Positions 37,184 through 41,717 of a DNA stretch of 41,717 bases are shown here, piece after piece (the stretch's first letter is position 1; the number at the start of each line of letters is the position of its first letter). Origin of the DNA: a virus. The notes under the pieces were generated by a model. That model was not told where the DNA came from, did not search any database, and saw only the letters and a list, made by a program, of their open reading frames with translations. A program made the translations under genes and the position numbers. Location: positions 1-41,717 of IMG/VR virus record IMGVR_UViG_3300033571_019808. One strand, 5' to 3'.

Positions 37184-37890
37184 TGACCCTACAAACAATT
37201 GCCTACAATATCCTTAGCGGTAATAAGTCTAGTGAAATTCCCGCAACTATAGCGGGAAATAACAACAACACCGCCAAGCTTGTTTTTCAAGCGATCAGGA
37301 AAGGTACGCAAATTGTTTTGTGGGCGAATCCGTGGCAAAGGTTAGTTCAAGACTACACTTTTGCTACAGTTCCAGACCAAGAAGCTTATGATCTCCCAGT
37401 TGGAATTTCTCAGACAAATATTATACCTTACACGCTTTGGAATCGCACCACTAGATTTCAATTGAATGGGCCTATTAGTTTCAATCAATGGCAGCTATTT
37501 AAAAACCTGCTATTAATCCCGACCATTATTCAACAATGGATTATGCTTGAGAATAAGATCAAGCTTTATCCAACACCAACAGCAATTCAAACCCTTAACT
37601 TATTATTTTCTAGCAATCTTTGCATAAGAAGCGATGCAGGGGCGGAACAAAGCGAGTGGCTACAAGATGATGATTATTCGATCTTGAATGAGTATGCAAT
37701 AGAGCTTCAAGCGACTTGGATTTACTTAAAGCAACTAGAAAGACCTTACCAAGAAGAAAAAGAGATGGCAGATAATTATCTGCAACAATTAATTCAACAA
37801 GACGGCTCAAGGCAAGTAATTGGCGTTAATATGCAATCTTTGCCGCCGCAATATCCTTTGCCGTCTTATCTAAATCCAATCATGCGGTAA
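37183..37890 (+). CDS. Head-tail adaptor / tail tubular A-like protein
   Basis: 235 aa. RKGTQIVLWANPWQRLVQDY, followed by a DQEAYDLPVGI segment, then ..LWNRTTRFQLNGPISFNQW and KIKLYPTPTAIQTLNLLFSS: the pattern of podovirus adaptor/tail tubular A proteins (helical N-terminus, beta core, W..L..Y.LP). Would join the portal to the tail hub. 1-bp gap to the tail hub gene. Confidence 0.7.
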   Translation: MTLQTIAYNILSGNKSSEIPATIAGNNNNTAKLVFQAIRKGTQIVLWANPWQRLVQDYTFATVPDQEAYDLPVGISQTNIIPYTLWNRTTRFQLNGPISFNQWQLFKNLLLIPTIIQQWIMLENKIKLYPTPTAIQTLNLLFSSNLCIRSDAGAEQSEWLQDDDYSILNEYAIELQATWIYLKQLERPYQEEKEMADNYLQQLIQQDGSRQVIGVNMQSLPPQYPLPSYLNPIMR

Positions 37891-37891
37891 T

Positions 37892-39418
37892 ATGGTTTTC
37901 GTGCCAAAAAAGAAGCCAGCGTTTATGGCTGCTGCGAGACAGGCGGTCGGAAACTTGGTTACTGTGCCGTTTTGCAATGGAGGCTGGGACACTAAAAACC
38001 CGCTACCAACAATGCCGGCGCCAAATGCTGTAATTTTGGATAACATGATTGTTGAAAACGATAGCGTTAATTCACGAAGCGGTTTTGCAGAAGTGGCAAC
38101 AGGATTAAACGGCGATGTGCAAAGCCTTTTTCAGTTTGCTAATTCCGAAACTACGCAACTAATTTCTTGCGCTGGAAATAAAATATATAGCGGGCTTGGG
38201 TCATCCTTAACTCAAATAGGAACTGGATTTACTAGTGCTAGATGGCAAGGCTTGATGATGAATCAGCATCTTTTGCTTTTTAATGGCGCCGACTCTCCGA
38301 GAAAATATGACGGCACAACTTTAACAATAAATACAATTAGTGGAAGCGGCTTAACCTCTTCTAGCCTCGTTGGAGCCACAAACTTTAAAAACCGCCTAAT
38401 AGCTTGGGAAAATAATGCTTGCGGCTTTTGGTATGGAGACAGTGACGCAATAAGCGGAACTTTTCAATTTTTCGATCTGTCTTACATAACAAAGCGCGGC
38501 GGATATGTAGTTGCTTGCGCCTCTTGGTCTTATGACTCAGCGGGTGGGAGTGGATTGCAAGCTAGACTAGTTGCCTTTATGTCAACTGGTGAAGCGATAG
38601 TTTATGAAGGAACTGACCCGGGAACTGCCGAGAATTGGGCGATGGTTGGACGATATAAAGTCGCGCCGCCAGTATCTCAAAGAGCGATCATGGAGCTTTC
38701 AGGCGATATTTTGATCGTGAATAGATTTGATCTAGTTTCTTTTTCTGCCGTCATGCAGACTGGCGAAAACCCAGACACGCAATCAAATTTAGTCGGAGCT
38801 ATTAAAGCGGCTGTTTCAGCTTATGGTTTTAATTTTGGTTGGGAAATAATCAATTATCCAACTGGCGCGCTAATTATTATAAACGTCCCCACTTCTACAA
38901 ATTCTAGCTACCAGCAATTTGTAATAAATACAAGAAGTGGCGGATGCAGTAGGTTCATAGGAATAAATGCCAGATGTTTTGCCGTATATAACGACAATTT
39001 ATATTTTGGTGGCTTTGGCAAGATTTACCAAGCTTTGACTGGGGATGATGATAACGGCGCATATATCTCAATTGATTGTCAATCTGCTTACAACAATTTA
39101 GGGGCAGATAGAGAAAAGACGCTAAACTATGTCAAGCCTTATATGGCGATTGATAATGACACTAATTTTAGCTCTTCTCTTAATTATGATTTTTTAACAT
39201 CGCCACTCGAATCTAACCAATTAATCACAAATTCTGGCAATTTGTGGGATACCTTTTATTGGGACGAGGTTTATTGGTCGCCAGAAAGAGAGATTAAGTC
39301 AGTTCAATATGGTGCATCAGGGCAGGGCGTTTATGTTTCATATCGCATTAAAGCCCAAATAAAGCAACCAGTTACTTTTTTCAGCGTCTTATTATCTTAC
39401 GAAATAGACAAGCTTTAA
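37892..39418 (+). CDS. Tail hub / DNA-stabilisation protein (beta-propeller type)
   Basis: 508 aa, nearly all beta. FCNGGWDTKNPLPTMPAPNA at residues ~28-47 and successive blade-like strands with W/F..G..R.Y (LLLFNGADSPRKYDG; LIAWENNACGFWYGDS; DLYFGGFGK-like) point to a beta-propeller. Similar proteins in BPP-1- and P22-like podoviruses form the tail hub (P22 gp10 analogue). It follows the adaptor. Length and place agree with that role, though no exact signature is known to me. Confidence 0.7.
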   Translation: MVFVPKKKPAFMAAARQAVGNLVTVPFCNGGWDTKNPLPTMPAPNAVILDNMIVENDSVNSRSGFAEVATGLNGDVQSLFQFANSETTQLISCAGNKIYSGLGSSLTQIGTGFTSARWQGLMMNQHLLLFNGADSPRKYDGTTLTINTISGSGLTSSSLVGATNFKNRLIAWENNACGFWYGDSDAISGTFQFFDLSYITKRGGYVVACASWSYDSAGGSGLQARLVAFMSTGEAIVYEGTDPGTAENWAMVGRYKVAPPVSQRAIMELSGDILIVNRFDLVSFSAVMQTGENPDTQSNLVGAIKAAVSAYGFNFGWEIINYPTGALIIINVPTSTNSSYQQFVINTRSGGCSRFIGINARCFAVYNDNLYFGGFGKIYQALTGDDDNGAYISIDCQSAYNNLGADREKTLNYVKPYMAIDNDTNFSSSLNYDFLTSPLESNQLITNSGNLWDTFYWDEVYWSPEREIKSVQYGASGQGVYVSYRIKAQIKQPVTFFSVLLSYEIDKL

Positions 39419-39423
39419 ATTAC

Positions 39424-39494
39424 ACCATGCTTCGCGGCGACACTTTACGGGGTTAGATGCCTTCAGCTTGTAGAGTGTCGCTTCAAAGCATGGT
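39424..39494 (+). ncRNA. Candidate structured RNA between tail genes
   Basis: 71 nt. Outer perfect 9-bp stem ACCATGCTT / AAGCATGGT, a symmetrical 4x4 internal loop, then an inner 12-bp stem GCGACACTTTAC / GTAGAGTGTCGC (one U-G pair on the + strand) closing a 21-base apical loop (39449-39469). The loop holds TTAGATGCCTTCAGC, which, from memory, is complementary to a conserved stretch near the 3' end of 23S rRNA. There is no T-run, so it is not a terminator. It lies in the 90-bp gap between the tail hub and the next gene. Confidence 0.6.
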
Positions 39495-39508
39495 TAACAA
39501 TAAATATT

Positions 39509-40510
39509 ATGGGTTTAGGATCATCAATTAAAGGAGCTTTAGGATTAGCGTCTGGGCCAAAGGGTAGCTTTACTTCTGGTCAAGAGCTGAATAAAATGGA
39601 AGATCAATATAATCGCTACAACATTAATAGCGCCTATGGATCAAGAAATTTTACAACCGATGCCAGCGGAAGAAGTGTATTAAATATTGAAGAAACTCCA
39701 CAACAAAAAGCAATTAGAGAACTGCAATATGGACAAGCTCAAGATATTTTAAGCCAAAGGCCAATGGGGCCAGAAGATTATACGGCTCAAGGTCGGCAAA
39801 TTAACAATGCACTTTATCAATCATCTTATAATAATCTTAGACCTCAGTTTCAGCAAGAAGACACCAATACAAGAGATTATTTGAGTAATAGAGGGATCCC
39901 ACTTGGAAGCAATGCTTATTCAAAAGCCCTTACCAATCTATATCGCGACCGAGGCAATCAATTAAATCAATTGTCGTTACAATCTACTTTAGCAGGCTCT
40001 CAAGAGCAGGATAGATTAACCAGACTTGCAGAAGCTCAAAGGGCGGCAAGATTGGCTGAAACAGGGAATGCTTTACAAGGTATTGATATGAACGCCTTTA
40101 GTAACGTAGCAAACATTAATGCCGCACAAAATATTGCGGGTCAAGAAGGGGCTTCTAACGCTTATAATTTAGCAAGATTCCAAGATACACAAAGAAGAAG
40201 AAGTGCAGCTTTAGCGGAAAATTTTAAAGCTGGCGGACAAGTGGCTGGAGCAATGGCTAGTTCAGGAGGAGCGGCCGCAGCGTCAGACATTTCATTAAAA
40301 GAAAATATAGAGCTAGTCGGACATTCTAGAGCAGGATATCCAATCTATAATTTTGATTACAAAAATAAGAATTTTGGATCTGGTCGCTATGTAGGTGTGA
40401 TGGCTCAAGATGTAGAAAGAATTAACCCAGAAGCCGTCATTACCTCGGATGAAGGTTATAAGATGGTTAATTATTCAATGTTGGATGTCAAATTTGAGAG
40501 GATAAATTAA
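39509..40510 (+). CDS. Virion protein with C-terminal S74-like chaperone domain
   Basis: 333 aa. Residues 1-235 are Gln/Asn/Ala-rich and helical (LSTL, AGSQEQDRLTRLAEAQRAAR), typical of ejection proteins. The last ~75 residues SDISLKENIELVG, GYPIYNFDYKNK, GRYVGVMAQDVERINPEAVI, ..YKMVNYSML match the peptidase S74/intramolecular-chaperone pattern, with Ser259/Lys264 as the likely self-cleavage pair. In fibres it trims itself after trimerisation; here it is attached to an ejection-like protein. One-base overlap with the next gene. Confidence 0.75.
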   Translation: MGLGSSIKGALGLASGPKGSFTSGQELNKMEDQYNRYNINSAYGSRNFTTDASGRSVLNIEETPQQKAIRELQYGQAQDILSQRPMGPEDYTAQGRQINNALYQSSYNNLRPQFQQEDTNTRDYLSNRGIPLGSNAYSKALTNLYRDRGNQLNQLSLQSTLAGSQEQDRLTRLAEAQRAARLAETGNALQGIDMNAFSNVANINAAQNIAGQEGASNAYNLARFQDTQRRRSAALAENFKAGGQVAGAMASSGGAAAASDISLKENIELVGHSRAGYPIYNFDYKNKNFGSGRYVGVMAQDVERINPEAVITSDEGYKMVNYSMLDVKFERIN

Positions 40511-41514
40511 TGGCACAAAATGACATTTATTCACTAGCCAAACTTTTTGGGGCTAAAAACATCACGGATAACTCATTCGCAAAAACTGCGTCTGGAATAA
40601 ATTACGTCAATCAAGATGGTCAAGTTGACCAAGCTAGAGAGTTACTAAATTCAGCTCAAACCCCTTTAGGAGCTATTGGAGCAGGAATTAATTACTATAT
40701 TCAATCTAAGAATAAAAAGAAGGCCATAGATCAGCTTAGCGCGGAATTAAAAGCTGACAACGAAGGCAAGGCAGCCCAAAAAGCAACTATAATAGCAAGT
40801 TTATTCCCCGAAGAAAAAAGGGGAGTAGCGGATACTTTAGATTTAGAAACACTGCAAAAATTCGCAGCAAAAAAACTCGAACCACAAGATCCCAATGCGG
40901 CTATTGATGCGGATTTAGATAGGCAATATAAGAAGGCGCAGATTAATAAAATGTATCGCGATAGCTCTGAATCAGGATCTCCAAAACCACCAAGACTTCC
41001 AGTTCAAGCGGTAAAGGCGCAAAACGAAGGATTGGAAACTATAGGCGCTCTATCTGGCATCAATGCCGATTTAAGCGGGGTAGAGAAGCAAATAGATAGC
41101 GGACAACTAAAACTTGGTCCAGTTAATAACCTAGTATCGAAAGCTAAAAATTTTGTAGGCATGAGTGACGAAACCAGCCGCAATTTTGCATCTTTCAAAT
41201 CTACCTTAGAAAAACAAAGAAATGACTCATTGCGTCTAAATAAAGGCGTTCAAACAGAAGGTGACGCAGTAAGAGCTTGGAACGAGTTATTTCAAAACAT
41301 AAACGACCCGCAACTTGTTAAGCAAAGATTAGGCGAGATCCAAAAAATCAATTCTCGTGGCGCTGATCTTCAAAAGTTAAATGTCGATCAAATTCGCGCT
41401 AACTATGGAGCTGAGCCATTGGATTATTCAAACTATCAAAATCGCCCTGCTGCAATTGGTGGCGGACAAGCTCAAGGTGGTGGTTTTAAAATACTAAGCA
41501 TTCGTAACCAATAA
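40510..41514 (+). CDS. Phage ejection protein
   Basis: 334 aa. Helical, Gln/Ala-rich, with NRPAAIGGGQ-type low-complexity end and the segment LRLNKGVQTEGDAVRAWNEL (~residues 237-256), which recurs in podovirus DNA-transfer proteins. Together with the two neighbours it makes a three-gene ejection set (equivalent to P22 gp7, gp20, gp16 in number and order, not by sequence). One-base overlaps on both sides suggest fixed ratios. Confidence 0.7.
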   Translation: MAQNDIYSLAKLFGAKNITDNSFAKTASGINYVNQDGQVDQARELLNSAQTPLGAIGAGINYYIQSKNKKKAIDQLSAELKADNEGKAAQKATIIASLFPEEKRGVADTLDLETLQKFAAKKLEPQDPNAAIDADLDRQYKKAQINKMYRDSSESGSPKPPRLPVQAVKAQNEGLETIGALSGINADLSGVEKQIDSGQLKLGPVNNLVSKAKNFVGMSDETSRNFASFKSTLEKQRNDSLRLNKGVQTEGDAVRAWNELFQNINDPQLVKQRLGEIQKINSRGADLQKLNVDQIRANYGAEPLDYSNYQNRPAAIGGGQAQGGGFKILSIRNQ

Positions 41515-41717
41515 TGGCAATAGCAACTGTTCAATTACCAGACGGCAGAATTGCTGATATTGAAATGCCAAATGGAGCAACGGAAGAAGATTTGCAAGGT
41601 TTCCTTTCTTCGCAATTTGGAGAACAACAACAAGCTGCGCCACAACAAGCGCAAGCCCCTCAGCAAGAATCAGGATTCTTAGAAAAAGCTGGTCAATTCG
41701 CAATGGGATTGCCTCAA
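41514..41717 (+). CDS. Phage ejection protein, 5' part of gene crossing the join
   Basis: True start of the 513-aa protein continued at 1-1425. ATG overlaps the upstream stop (TAATG). It gives MAIATVQLPDGRIADIEMPN, then GATEEDLQGFLSSQFG and a Gln/Ala/Pro-rich linker. The beta-strand opening is common in proteins expelled with phage DNA. The last 87 bases here are the duplicate of window start. Confidence 0.75.
   Translation, partial: MAIATVQLPDGRIADIEMPNGATEEDLQGFLSSQFGEQQQAAPQQAQAPQQESGFLEKAGQFAMGLPQ
41631..41717. repeat. Terminal direct repeat, right copy (circle join)
   Basis: Identical to bases 1-87. See left copy. The length equals a common odd assembly k-mer value, which supports an assembly overlap rather than physical phage ends (inference). 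Confidence 0.95.

Overview
The window is one complete, circularly closed genome of a tailed phage. Its last 87 bases (41631-41717) repeat its first 87 (1-87) exactly, so the unique circle is 41,630 bp and one ejection-protein gene is cut by the window edges. DNA is AT-rich throughout with tightly packed, often overlapping genes, the standard code, and no rRNA or tRNA. The host is most likely a Gram-negative bacterium, because the lysis cassette contains an Rz/Rz1-type spanin pair with an outer-membrane lipoprotein. The structural set (P22-type large portal, long tail-hub protein, no tape measure or tail sheath) points to a short-tailed podovirus.

Layout, + strand late region: packaging and head genes (small and large terminase, portal, scaffold, major capsid, decoration candidate) run 29.2-36.7 kb. 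Tail adaptor, tail hub and ejection proteins run 36.7-41.7 kb and continue across the join to 1.4 kb. A run of fibre/adhesin-like genes with an SGNH/SASA-type esterase fills 1.4-9.7 kb. The lysis genes (membrane proteins, i-spanin, o-spanin, peptidoglycan hydrolase) and small zinc-ribbon and membrane proteins fill 9.7-12.4 kb and end at a strong terminator.

The - strand from 18.2 down to 12.4 kb carries a partition-like cluster (small ribbon-helix-helix protein, ParA, second RHH protein). Behind it is a recombination operon (RecT/Bet annealing protein, RecE-like exonuclease and accessory proteins). A 413-bp gene-free, repeat-rich region (18169-18581) separates it from a rightward + strand operon of small early genes ending in an XRE repressor (18.6-21.7 kb). 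The - strand from 27.9 down to 21.7 kb carries another long early/accessory operon. It holds wHTH proteins, tiny membrane proteins, a candidate initiator, a hexapeptide-repeat protein, a replication-organizer-like protein and a RgpF-type rhamnan glycosyltransferase. A second XRE regulator (28137) faces it across a divergent promoter region.

I see no integrase, transposase or protelomerase gene. With ParA and RHH partners this suggests a phage-plasmid, i.e. a temperate phage whose prophage is a circular low-copy plasmid (inference). The least explained elements are: the repeat-dense 18.2-18.5 kb region; two related promoter/operator arrays flanking the par genes; a 20-base leader motif repeated at four gene starts; hairpin clusters at 26.1-26.2 and 26.8 kb; and a 71-nt stem-loop between tail genes at 39.4 kb.
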